Shown here in pieces: positions 44,563-52,707 of a DNA stretch of 64,000 bases; the stretch's first letter is position 1, and the number at the start of each line of letters is the position of its first letter. The stretch is from Demequina lignilytica. GTDB lineage: Bacteria > Actinomycetota > Actinomycetes > Actinomycetales > Demequinaceae. A program made the position numbers and the translations under genes. The notes beneath the pieces are model-generated. The model was not told the origin of the DNA, made no database searches, and saw only the letters and a list, made by a program, of their open reading frames with translations. The stretch is from contig NZ_JAUHPX010000003.1 of the NCBI RefSeq assembly GCF_030418305.1, forward strand, positions 62,001 through 126,000. The letters are read 5' to 3'.

Positions 44563-46866
44563 CTACGCGGGCGGGGTGAGCAGCGCGACCGCGACCACGC
44601 CGCCGGTGACCCCGCCGGCGCCGGCCTCGAAGCGCACCTCGATCCCCTCCGCCGGGACGTCCACCTCGTACACCGCCTCGGTGACGTCACCGTAGAGCGG
44701 GAGCGCCCGCATGCCGGTCGTGGCCGGGGTCGCGACCCTGCCGCCCAGCCGGACCACCGCATCGTCCGATCCCACGGGCACGCCCGCGAGGGTGCGGATC
44801 CGCACCAGGTGCGGGCCCGCGACCTTCGGCTTCACCACATAGGAGAACCAGTCCTCCGCGAGCCGCCAGCTGCGCGCGTTGGTCCATGCGATGCGCGAGG
44901 CCTGCGACGCGTAGGCGTGGTCCATTTCGGACTGCTGCTCGCCCGGTGCGACCACGTCGACCAGGTCGGCGTCCTCGAGCTCGTCGGCGTCGAGCTCGGC
45001 GAGCCGGTCGCGCACCTCGGACGCGGTCGCACCGACCGGCCAGTAGACGGTGCAGCGCTCGTCGTGGATCGCGTTGTAGGGCTCGAGGTCGAGGCTGACC
45101 TGCTCGGGAGCCTCGCCGTCGAGCCGCCAGGCTGACAGCGTGGCCGTCGCCCCCTCGGCCGCCGGGGTGAACGCCGCGGTCGGGTCGGCGTCCAGCACCG
45201 CCGGGGTGAGGGTCATGCGGCGCTTGGTTCCCAGCGCGATGTGAGGCGCGTCCGGGGCGGCCGCGACCTGGCCCTCCAGCGCATCGTCGCCGTCGCGGTG
45301 GGCGAGCACGAACGGCCCGTAGCGGAAGGACGCCCAGGGCGAGCCGTCGGGGAGGCGCTCGGCCGTCACCACCGGGCGCAGGGTGAGCACGATCCTCGAC
45401 GTCCCCTCCCAGCGTCCGCCGAGCGCGACCTCGCGGTCGCCGCGCGCGACGGGATGCGCCTCGCCGTCGACCGTCACCTCGGCCCCGTCCGACCAGTCGG
45501 GGACCCGCAGGCGGACCACGCGGTCGTGCGGGGTCTCGGCCGTGATGTCGACCTCGACCCGCCAGGAGCGGGCGAGGTCCGCGCGGACCTCGATCGCGAT
45601 GCCGTCCCAGTCGAGCCGCGCCGGCTCGTAGATCTCCACGCGCGGGCTGTCGCCGTCGCGGGAGAACAGGAACCGGTCGTAGCGCGAGTGGCCCTCGAGC
45701 CCGCTGCCCACGCAGCACCACATGGACGCGCCGTGGCGCGAATACACGCGGTAGTGCGCCGGCCGCAGCGGGGAGAAGTAGACGAACCCGCCGTGGCCGG
45801 GGTGCTGCGCGGTGAGGGCATGGTTGACGATCGCACGCTCGGCGAAGTCCACCAGCGCCGGCTCGTCCGACTCCTGCCGCAGCAGGTCGGTCAGCTGCAG
45901 CATCCCGAAGGTGTTGCAGGACTCGGGACCGAGCGGGTCGAGCACCATCGCGCGGAAGTCCGCCTTCGGGTGGAAGTGCTCGCGCACGCCGTGGCCGCCG
46001 ATCGAGACCGTGCGGTCGTTGACCACCTCGTCCCAGAACACCCGCGCGGCACCCCTCAGGTCCGGCGCGCCGGAGCGCGCGTACCCGACCACCTTGGGGA
46101 CCTGCGTGTTGGCGTGCAGCCCGTCGAGGCGGTCCTCGCCCGCCAGCAGGGGATCGAGCAGCAGGCGATGCGACCAGCGCCGGCCCTCGGCCTCCAGGTC
46201 CTCGCGGCCGGTCAGCGCGGCGAGGCGGAAGAACGCATCGTTCATGCCGCCGAACTCGGCGGTGAGGATCGCCTCGATCTGCGCGTCGGTCAGGTGCGCG
46301 GCGATGCCCATCCACCAGTCGGCCCACGCGAGGGCCATCTCGAGCGCATCGTCCTGCCCGGCGGCCTCGAACGCGTCGATCAGCCCGTTGAGGACCTTGT
46401 GGAGGTTGTACATGGGCACCCAGCGGCCGTTGAGCGCGAACGGCTCCGCCTCGATCGTGCCGCCGCGCAGCTCCTCGCCCAGCGCGACGCCGCGCGGCAC
46501 GCCTCCCAGGTAGCCGGTGCCCACCGCGTCCTGGCACTGCTGCAGCCCGTCGAGCATGGCGCGCAGGTTCGCCAGGATGTCCGCGCGGCCGGTCGCGGCG
46601 TAGAGGTGCGAGAGGGCGGAGACGTAGTGCCCGCCGATGTGCCCGTCGAGGCCGCGGGACTCCCAGTCGCCGTAGGGCTCGGCGACCGCGGGCAGCCCGG
46701 CCTCCCGGCGGTAGGGCGCGAGCAGCCGGTCGGGGTCGTGGGCGAGTGCCGTGGCGACGGAACGCTCGAGGGCGGCGAGCAGCGGTCCGCCGGTCAGCGC
46801 GATGGCCCCGGCGGGGAATCCGCGGGCCGGGGTCACGACAGTTCTACAACGTTGGAGAGACGTCAT
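44563..46866 (-). CDS. GH127 family beta-L-arabinofuranosidase-like protein
   Basis: 767 residues without a signal peptide. The (alpha/alpha)6 catalytic domain spans about 1-420; the zinc-cysteine catalytic set known from HypBA1 is recognisable as Cys317 in ESCNTFGM and Cys384/Cys385 in MWCCVGSGLEG. Beta-sandwich domains follow. It probably releases beta-linked L-arabinofuranose inside the cell. ATG 46866 follows TACCAT by 6 nt (leaderless). No transporter or arabinose genes are adjacent. Confidence 0.92.
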   Translation of the reverse strand: MTSLQRCRTVVTPARGFPAGAIALTGGPLLAALERSVATALAHDPDRLLAPYRREAGLPAVAEPYGDWESRGLDGHIGGHYVSALSHLYAATGRADILANLRAMLDGLQQCQDAVGTGYLGGVPRGVALGEELRGGTIEAEPFALNGRWVPMYNLHKVLNGLIDAFEAAGQDDALEMALAWADWWMGIAAHLTDAQIEAILTAEFGGMNDAFFRLAALTGREDLEAEGRRWSHRLLLDPLLAGEDRLDGLHANTQVPKVVGYARSGAPDLRGAARVFWDEVVNDRTVSIGGHGVREHFHPKADFRAMVLDPLGPESCNTFGMLQLTDLLRQESDEPALVDFAERAIVNHALTAQHPGHGGFVYFSPLRPAHYRVYSRHGASMWCCVGSGLEGHSRYDRFLFSRDGDSPRVEIYEPARLDWDGIAIEVRADLARSWRVEVDITAETPHDRVVRLRVPDWSDGAEVTVDGEAHPVARGDREVALGGRWEGTSRIVLTLRPVVTAERLPDGSPWASFRYGPFVLAHRDGDDALEGQVAAAPDAPHIALGTKRRMTLTPAVLDADPTAAFTPAAEGATATLSAWRLDGEAPEQVSLDLEPYNAIHDERCTVYWPVGATASEVRDRLAELDADELEDADLVDVVAPGEQQSEMDHAYASQASRIAWTNARSWRLAEDWFSYVVKPKVAGPHLVRIRTLAGVPVGSDDAVVRLGGRVATPATTGMRALPLYGDVTEAVYEVDVPAEGIEVRFEAGAGGVTGGVVAVALLTPPA

Positions 46867-46996
46867 GCTCCGATGGTAGCCGCCGCGGCGCGCGGGCGTC
46901 ACGGCCCGATCGCGCCCTGGTGGCGGCCGGGTGCCCGCGCGGGCCGGCTCTCGAGCACTCAGGCGCCACCACCGGGGTGGCGCCGGCCGGGACTGC

Positions 46997-47025
46997 GAAA
47001 GGCCCCCGCCGGCACGGCGAGGGCC
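46997..47025 (-). terminator. Terminator of the tRNA-Ile/DLW-39/tRNA-Ala unit
   Basis: GGCCCCCGCC and GGCGAGGGCC pair with one mismatch around a 5-nt loop, and on the minus strand the stem is followed by TTTC. Confidence 0.75.
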
Positions 47026-47031
47026 CTCGAA

Positions 47032-47107
47032 TGGTGGAGCCTGCGGGACTCGAACCCGCAACCCCCTGCTTGCAAAGCAGGTGCGCTACCAATTGCGCCA
47101 AGGCCCC
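47032..47107 (-). tRNA. tRNA-Ala (anticodon TGC)
   Basis: Acceptor GGGGCCT/AGGCTCC with the alanine-identity G3-U70 wobble pair, D-stem GCGC/GCGC, anticodon stem CTGCT/AGCAG with loop TTGCAAA, T-arm GCGGGTTCGAGTCCCGC. CCA is encoded (47032-47034). Confidence 0.97.
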
Positions 47108-47127
47108 GCGGTCAGGAACCGGGGTGA

Positions 47128-47244
47128 TCACCGGACCGGGTACTGGACATCGTCCCATAGGTCGCGGTTGGAGTTCTCGGTGATCAACGCGTAGGCCACC
47201 GCGCCTGCCACGACGGCGGCTGCGAGAAGCACGATCTTCCTCAT
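47128..47244 (-). CDS. DLW-39 family small membrane protein
   Basis: 38 residues: one N-terminal membrane helix (KIVLLAAAVVAGAVAYALI) then the diagnostic NSNRDLWDDV and a short tail. AGGTG precedes ATG 47244. DLW-39 proteins sit in this tRNA/gyrase neighbourhood in many actinobacteria; function unknown. Here it lies between tRNA-Ile and tRNA-Ala rather than after both, so its mRNA would be processed from a tRNA precursor. Confidence 0.9.
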   Translation of the reverse strand: MRKIVLLAAAVVAGAVAYALITENSNRDLWDDVQYPVR

Positions 47245-47257
47245 CGGATCACCTCGG

Positions 47258-47331
47258 TGGGCCCAGGAGGACTTGAACCTCCGACCTCTTCGTTATCAGC
47301 GAAGCGCTCTAACCGCCTGAGCTATGGGCCC
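47258..47331 (-). tRNA. tRNA-Ile (anticodon GAT)
   Basis: Acceptor GGGCCCA/TGGGCCC, D-arm AGCTCAGGCGGTTAGAGC, anticodon stem-loop CTTCG-CTGATAA-CGAAG, T-arm GGAGGTTCAAGTCCTCC. CCA is not encoded. Confidence 0.97.
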
Positions 47332-47358
47332 CTCGCGGCGTCACCGCCGCGGCGCACA

Positions 47359-47386
47359 ACTGTACCGCACCCCGAGCACGACTCAA
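47359..47386 (-). promoter_or_regulatory. tRNA-Ile promoter
   Basis: Minus strand TTGAGT (47381-47386) and TACAGT (47359-47364), 16-bp spacer, 27 nt upstream of the mature tRNA 5' end. It would drive tRNA-Ile, DLW-39 and tRNA-Ala together. Confidence 0.65.
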
Positions 47387-47406
47387 AATCGCGCCCGGAC
47401 GGCAGA

Positions 47407-48327
47407 TCAGTCGTCCGTCAGGGTGACGTAGACGCCGCCCACGACGGACGAGACCACGTTGTAGAGGAACGCGCCGATCGCCGTCAGCGCGGTCAGCAGC
47501 ACGACGTTCACCACGGCCACGAGCGTGGTCGCGCTCATCACCTTGTTGAACTCCATGAACTGCATGATGTTGATCTCCTGCTCGGTGGTGAAGAGCTTCA
47601 CCACCCAGTCGTTGACCAGCGCGAAGGTGCCCATCGAGTTGAGCACGTTCCAGATCACGAACACCGAGACGACCAGCATGATGCCCGCCGCGATCGACAG
47701 CAGGAAGCCGAGCTTGAGCGCGGACCACGGGTCCACGCGCGACAGCAGCACGCGCGCCTTGCGGGGGCCGCCCTTGCTCGACGGCGTCGCCAGGTCGTCG
47801 CCGGCCTTGAAGCTCTCGGCCGCGCGCCCCGCGAGCCCCTTGATCTTCGCGGTGCCCGCGCCGAGCGCCGCGCCGGCGCCCGCGGCGACCCCGGGGTGGG
47901 TCTGCTGCGGGGACGATGCGGGGGCCACCGGCTGCGGGGACGATGCCGGGGTGAAGGCCGTGCCGGCCGGCGGGTACGCGGGGGTCGCCTGCGGGGCCGA
48001 GACCGGGGCCTGGCCGGAGACGGGCGCCTGGCCCGACACCGGGGTCTGGGTCGACGTGGGCACGGCGCCCGAGGTCGGCCGGAACGCGGTGCGCTGCGGG
48101 ATCGACCCGGTGGTGGGGGCCGCGGCGGGCGACGAGACCGGCGCCTGCTGGGAGACCGGCGCCTGCTGGGACGCGGGGGCCTGCGCGGGCTGCTCCGTGC
48201 TGGTCGGCACCTGCTGGCTCACCGGCATGAAGGGGGAGCGTGCGGGCGTGCGCTGCTCGCCGGACTCGCCCGAGCGGGGCGTGTACAGACCCTTGCTCGC
48301 CGGGTTGGTGCGGTCGTCCGCGTTCAT
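47407..48327 (-). CDS. DUF3566 family transmembrane protein
   Basis: 306 residues. The first 190 are Pro/Ala/Ser/Gln-rich and disordered, with the phrases SQQAPVS, SGQAPVS and ASSPQ repeated. The C-terminal DUF3566 domain has two membrane helices (LKLGFLLSIAAGIMLVVSVF and ATTLVAVVNVVLLTALTAIG) and SRVDPWSALK. Its usual place is just after gyrA; here about 10 kb separates it from gyrA. GGGAG precedes ATG 48327. Two copies of the GGACGATGC motif lie in the repetitive part. Confidence 0.93.
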   Translation of the reverse strand: MNADDRTNPASKGLYTPRSGESGEQRTPARSPFMPVSQQVPTSTEQPAQAPASQQAPVSQQAPVSSPAAAPTTGSIPQRTAFRPTSGAVPTSTQTPVSGQAPVSGQAPVSAPQATPAYPPAGTAFTPASSPQPVAPASSPQQTHPGVAAGAGAALGAGTAKIKGLAGRAAESFKAGDDLATPSSKGGPRKARVLLSRVDPWSALKLGFLLSIAAGIMLVVSVFVIWNVLNSMGTFALVNDWVVKLFTTEQEINIMQFMEFNKVMSATTLVAVVNVVLLTALTAIGAFLYNVVSSVVGGVYVTLTDD

Positions 48328-48374
48328 GAAGGCTCCCTGCTTCCTCCGCGCAGGCGCACGGATGATCAGGGTCA

Positions 48375-48403
48375 AGCGTAACGGAGCGCGCACATGCGGT
48401 CAC
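48375..48403 (-). promoter_or_regulatory. DUF3566 promoter
   Basis: Minus strand GTGACC (48398-48403), 17-bp spacer, TACGCT (48375-48380). The leader to ATG 48327 is about 42 nt and includes GGGAG. Confidence 0.5.
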
Positions 48404-48447
48404 CCGGGTCGCATGCACGGCACCTCCCGCAGGTCGGGCCCTCGCAC

Positions 48448-48453
48448 TAGCGT
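48448..48453 (+). promoter_or_regulatory. Leaderless -10 (TAGCGT) of the lipid lysyltransferase gene
   Basis: TAGCGT is followed by 6 nt and ATG 48460. No ribosome-binding site is present. Confidence 0.45.
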
Positions 48454-48459
48454 GGTCGC

Positions 48460-50802
48460 ATGACCGTCGACGCGCCGTCCGAGACCGCCGAGTCCCCCGT
48501 CCGCACCGCGCTCGCCGTCCTGCGGCGCATCCCCGGGACGCTCGCCGTCACCGGGATCGTGCTCGTCGTCGGAGCGCTCACCGGCGCGCTGTGGTCCTCC
48601 GCGCTCGAGTCCGGCCTGGTGGACCGCTGGGGCTGGGGCCTGGACGCGTTCGCCGAGGGCCAGTGGTACACCGTGCTGGTCGGCGCGGCGATCTCCCCCG
48701 AGCCCTGGATGTACGCGCTCATCCTCGCGACGTTCTGCGTCGGTGGCGGCTTCCTCGAGTACCGCTACGGCACGCTGCGCATGCTCGCGGCGGTGCTGGG
48801 CACCCATCTCGCCGCCGTGCTCGTGGTCGCGTTGATGTTCCTGATCCTCGAGCAGACCTCGCTCGACTGGGCGCAGGAGCTCGCCCGCGTGCGCGACGTC
48901 GGGCTCAGCAACGGCGGCTTCGGCGCCGTGGGCGCCATGACCGCGGGTATGCCGCTGCTGTGGCGGCGGCGCGTGCGCCTCATCGGCTCGCTCTACTGCG
49001 TCGCGATGATCCTCTACGCGGCGGAGATCTGGGACTTCACGCACGCGGCGGCCTTCTGGATCGGGATCCTGGCGGGCCCGTGGGTGGTCGGGCGCGCGCG
49101 GGAGCAGTTCGACTGGCGCTTCGGCCCGCAGGAGGTGCGGGACACCGCGGCGGTGCTGGTCGCCTTCGGCGCGCTTCACCAGCTGCTGATCCGCCTGTGG
49201 CCGGGGGAGGGCGGCATCCTGCGGTTCGGCGAGAACGCCGACGACCCGGCGCTGTCCACGCTCGCGCTCGTCGCCGCCTCCGTCCTGTCGCTCACCTTCG
49301 CCTACGCGCTGCACAACGGCCGGCGAGGAGCCTGGTGGTACGTCACCGTCGTCTCGGTGATCACCGCGCTGGCCGGGCCGTTCGCCGCCTCGAACCCGTC
49401 CGACTGGCTCGACATCGCGCTCGACGTGGTGCTCCTGGTGCTGCTGATCGGGTGGCGCCGCCACTTCCGCGTCACGGGCGACCGTCGCGGCAAGCTGCGG
49501 GTGTGGAAGCGCGGGCTCGTCACCCTCGCGGCGCTCATGACGTTCACGGTGGCCGCGATCATGGCGCTGAGCCACCAGATCACGCCGCAGCCGGACATCG
49601 GCGACGCGCTGGCCGAGGCGATCGTCCGCATCTTCGGCGGCACCACCGGCCTCGAGGGCGAGACGACCGCCGCGAAGGCGATCCTCGGGGGCATCGGCAT
49701 CGTCTGGTTCATCGCCTTCGCGATCTTCGTCGCCGCGTTGCTGCTCACGTCGCGCCGACACGAGACCGACGGCTCGACCCGCGACCGCTTCATCGAGCTG
49801 CAGCGGACCACCACCGGCATGACCTCGATCGGCTACATGGCGCGCTGGGAGGGGATCGACCACTGGATCTCGGACGACGGCACCGCCGGGTTCGGGTTCA
49901 AGCAGGTGGGCAACACCGTGATCGTGCTGTCCGACCCCGCCGGCCACCCCGACGACCTCCGCCGCAACTACGCCGGGTTCGCCGAGTTCTGCCGCTCCCG
50001 CGGCTGGCGGCTCGGCTACTTCGCCGTGTCCGAGCGCGCCCGCTCCGAGCTGTCGGAGCAGGGCTGGAAGTCGCTCCAGGTGGCCGAGGACACCGTGGTG
50101 CGCCTGCCGGACCTCGCGTTCACCGGCAAGAAGTGGCAGGACGTGCGCTCCGCGATCAACCGCGCCAAGCGCGAGGGCGTGACCATGCGCGTGGTCCGCT
50201 ACGCCGAGGCGCCCCGCGGGCTCAAGGACCAGATGGAGGCGATCTCCGCACAGTGGGCCGGCGACAAGTCGCTGCCGGAGATGGGCTTCACGCTCGGCGA
50301 CCTGCCCCAGGCGGACGACCCGAACGTCGAGATGCACCTCGCGGTCGACGAGGACGGCACCGTCCACGGCATGACCAGCTGGATGCCGGTCTACCGGGAG
50401 GGCTTCGTGGTCGGCTGGACCATCGACATCATGAAGCGCCGCCTCGACGACGGCGTGATGAGCGGGGTCATGGAGTTCCTCATCGCGGAGAGCGCCGTCC
50501 AGTACAAGGAGGCCGGCTACGAGTTCATCTCGCTCTCCGCCGCGCCGCTGTCCTACTCGGGCGAGGTCGACAACTCGGTCGAGAAGCTCCTCGACATCCT
50601 CGCGGACAAGATGGAGCCGTACTACGGCTTCACCTCGCTCGAGCGCTTCAAGGCCAAGTTCAAGCCGGAGCACCGGCCGCTGTACCTCGCCTACCAGGAC
50701 GAGGTCGGGCTGCCCGGCATCGCGCTCGGCATCCTGCGGGCCTACCTCCCGGACGCCACCGCGGCGGACCTGGTGAAGGCGGCGGTCAGCCGCCCGGACT
50801 GA
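48460..50802 (+). CDS. Phosphatidylglycerol lysyltransferase-like (DUF2156) membrane protein
   Basis: 780 residues. The N-terminal half has about eight to ten membrane helices; the first six recall a rhomboid fold (WYTVLVGAAISPEPWMYALI, SNGGFGAVGAM, then WDFTHAAAFWIGILAG). The C-terminal DUF2156 domain (about 440-780) is the aminoacyl-PG synthase fold with GVTMRVVRYAEAPRG, FTLGDLPQADDPNVE, SWMPVYREGFVVGWTID and YGFTSLERFKAKFKPEHRPL. It probably transfers lysine (or another amino acid) from tRNA to phosphatidylglycerol, lowering negative surface charge. No lysyl-tRNA synthetase domain is attached. Confidence 0.88.
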   Translation: MTVDAPSETAESPVRTALAVLRRIPGTLAVTGIVLVVGALTGALWSSALESGLVDRWGWGLDAFAEGQWYTVLVGAAISPEPWMYALILATFCVGGGFLEYRYGTLRMLAAVLGTHLAAVLVVALMFLILEQTSLDWAQELARVRDVGLSNGGFGAVGAMTAGMPLLWRRRVRLIGSLYCVAMILYAAEIWDFTHAAAFWIGILAGPWVVGRAREQFDWRFGPQEVRDTAAVLVAFGALHQLLIRLWPGEGGILRFGENADDPALSTLALVAASVLSLTFAYALHNGRRGAWWYVTVVSVITALAGPFAASNPSDWLDIALDVVLLVLLIGWRRHFRVTGDRRGKLRVWKRGLVTLAALMTFTVAAIMALSHQITPQPDIGDALAEAIVRIFGGTTGLEGETTAAKAILGGIGIVWFIAFAIFVAALLLTSRRHETDGSTRDRFIELQRTTTGMTSIGYMARWEGIDHWISDDGTAGFGFKQVGNTVIVLSDPAGHPDDLRRNYAGFAEFCRSRGWRLGYFAVSERARSELSEQGWKSLQVAEDTVVRLPDLAFTGKKWQDVRSAINRAKREGVTMRVVRYAEAPRGLKDQMEAISAQWAGDKSLPEMGFTLGDLPQADDPNVEMHLAVDEDGTVHGMTSWMPVYREGFVVGWTIDIMKRRLDDGVMSGVMEFLIAESAVQYKEAGYEFISLSAAPLSYSGEVDNSVEKLLDILADKMEPYYGFTSLERFKAKFKPEHRPLYLAYQDEVGLPGIALGILRAYLPDATAADLVKAAVSRPD

Positions 50803-50875
50803 GCGAGACCCGCCCGGCCCCGGCCCGCCCGACCCCGCATCGTCCGGCCCAGCCCAACCCAACCCAGCACCTGCC

Positions 50876-50935
50876 GGGACGCTCAGTACTGCCCAGGCCC
50901 GCGCATCGTCCGCCCCGGGACGGTCAGTACTGCCC
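50876..50935. repeat. 19-bp direct repeat at 41-bp spacing downstream of sulP
   Basis: GGGACGCTCAGTACTGCCC (50876-50894) and GGGACGGTCAGTACTGCCC (50917-50935) differ at one base. A CGCATCGTCC motif lies between them (50902-50911) and another just upstream (50836-50845). The word is related to the pair at 36.6 kb (GGGAC..TCAGT.CT). The whole 138-bp gap is convergent and non-coding. Confidence 0.9.
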
Positions 50936-50940
50936 GGAGG

Positions 50941-52488
50941 TCAGTGCCCCGCGCCCAGGTGCCCGGTCATGCGGCCGTGGAACTCGCGCGACGCATCGTT
51001 CAGGCCCACGATCTCCACCTCGGTGCCGTGCAGCGAGTACTTGTGCTCGACCGCGTCGAGCGCCGCGACCGTCGAGGCGTCCCACACGTGCGAGCCCGAC
51101 ATGTCGATGACGACCTTCTCCGGGTCGCCGGCGTAGTCGAACTGGCTGTAGAGGTCGTTCGAGCTCGCGAAGAACAGCTCGCCGCGCACGGTGTACCGGC
51201 GCACGCCGTCCTTCACCTCCCCGCCGACCACCTCGGCGAGGTGCGCGACGCGACGCGCGAACAGCACCGACGCGAGCACCACGCCCGCGACCACGCCGTA
51301 CGCGAGGTTGTGGGTGAGGACCACGACGGCCACCGTCACCAGCATGACGGCGGTCTCCGACTTGGGCATCCGCTTCAACGTCGACACGCGGATCGAGTGC
51401 CAGTCGAACGTCGCCCAGGACACGTAGATCATCACGGCGACCAGCGCCGCCATGGGGATCATCGCGACCACGTCGCCGAGCAGCAGGATCAGCACCAGCA
51501 GGAACACGCCGGCCGCGAGCGTCGACAAGCGCGTGCGGGCGCCGCCGGCCTTCACGTTGATCATGGTCTGGCCGATCATCGCGCAGCCGCCCATGCCGCC
51601 GAACAGACCGGTGATGACGTTGGCCGCGCCCTGGCCCCACGCCTCGCGGGTCTTGTCGGAGTGGGTGTCCGTGATGTCGTCGACCAGCTTCGCGGTCATG
51701 AGCGACTCGAGCAGACCCACCAGCGCCAGGCCCAGCGCGTAGGGGAAGACGATCTGCAGGGTCTCGAACGAGACCGGCACGTCGGGGATGAACAGGCCGG
51801 GCAGGCCCTCGGGAAGGGCGCCCTCGTCGCCGACCGTCGGCACCGCGATCGCCGCGGTCACCGTCACCACGGTCAGCAGCACGATCGCGACCAGCGGCGC
51901 CGGGACCACCGCCGTCAGTCGCGGCCAGAACGCGATCACCGCGAGCCCGGCCGCGACCAGCGGGTACACGACCCACGGCACATCGGTCAGATGCGGCAGC
52001 TGCGCGAGGAAGATGAGGATCGCGAGGGAGTTGACGAATCCGACCATGACGGAGCGCGGGATGAACCGCATCAGCTTCGCGACCCCGAGCAGGCCGAAGG
52101 CGACCTGGATCAGGCCGCCGAGCACCACCGCGACGATGAGGTAGTCCAGGCCGTACTCGCGCGCCAGGGGCGCCACCACCAGCGCCACCGCGGCGGTCGC
52201 CGCCGAGATCATCGCCGGACGGCCGCCCAGGAACGCGATCGACACCGCCATGGTGAAGCTCGCGAACAGGCCCACGCGCGGATCCACGCCCGCGATGATC
52301 GAGAAGGAGATCGCCTCCGGGATCAGCGCGAGCGCCACCATCAGGCCCGAGACCAGCTCGGTGCGGAGCACGCGAGGACCGAAGCCCTCCGGCAGGCGCC
52401 AGGTGCGCGGCCGCCACAGGACGCCCCAGCGTCCGGTGGCCTCGGGAACGCCGGTGGGCGTGCGGGACTGGTCGGTCTCGGGCGACAT
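50941..52488 (-). CDS. SulP family anion transporter with STAS domain
   Basis: 515 residues, ten or more membrane helices and a C-terminal STAS domain (about 415-510, VIDMSGSHVWDASTVAALD). Features: PEAISFSIIAGVDPRVGLFA and GLFGGMGGCAMIGQTMINVKAG. SulP proteins carry sulfate, bicarbonate or other anions. ATG 52488 has GGAG 5 nt upstream; a longer in-frame reading upstream lacks a start signal. Its neighbours are a catalase and sulfur enzyme, so sulfate or sulfite import is plausible but not shown. Confidence 0.92.
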   Translation of the reverse strand: MSPETDQSRTPTGVPEATGRWGVLWRPRTWRLPEGFGPRVLRTELVSGLMVALALIPEAISFSIIAGVDPRVGLFASFTMAVSIAFLGGRPAMISAATAAVALVVAPLAREYGLDYLIVAVVLGGLIQVAFGLLGVAKLMRFIPRSVMVGFVNSLAILIFLAQLPHLTDVPWVVYPLVAAGLAVIAFWPRLTAVVPAPLVAIVLLTVVTVTAAIAVPTVGDEGALPEGLPGLFIPDVPVSFETLQIVFPYALGLALVGLLESLMTAKLVDDITDTHSDKTREAWGQGAANVITGLFGGMGGCAMIGQTMINVKAGGARTRLSTLAAGVFLLVLILLLGDVVAMIPMAALVAVMIYVSWATFDWHSIRVSTLKRMPKSETAVMLVTVAVVVLTHNLAYGVVAGVVLASVLFARRVAHLAEVVGGEVKDGVRRYTVRGELFFASSNDLYSQFDYAGDPEKVVIDMSGSHVWDASTVAALDAVEHKYSLHGTEVEIVGLNDASREFHGRMTGHLGAGH

Positions 52489-52613
52489 GAGGACTCCGGT
52501 GGTGGGGGACTGCGGGACGTGCGGGAGCGCGCGACGGCGCCGCGAGCGTAAGGGGGAGGCCTGCATCGGCCGCGCCCAGGGTACCAAGCCCGCCTTGCGC
52601 GCCCACGGGAGCA

Positions 52614-52641
52614 GCGCATCGTCCGCGGCGGGACGATGCGC
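52614..52641. repeat. Inverted pair of the GGACGATGCGC motif
   Basis: GCGCATCGTCC (52614-52624) and GGACGATGCGC (52631-52641) are perfect 11-bp arms around GCGGCG, in the gap between sulP and katA. The same arms with a 5-nt loop occur inside rfbB (12713-12739). Confidence 0.9.
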
Positions 52642-52656
52642 GGGCCCGGACGGCAC

Positions 52657-52690
52657 GGAGGCCCGGCCACCTCGCGGTGACCGGGCCTCC
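52657..52690 (-). terminator. Terminator of katA
   Basis: GGAGGCCCGG and CCGGGCCTCC, 10-bp perfect stem with a 14-nt loop that can extend further, directly after katA on the minus strand. Confidence 0.75.
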
Positions 52691-52707
52691 GGATGCTCCG
52701 GGAGCGA

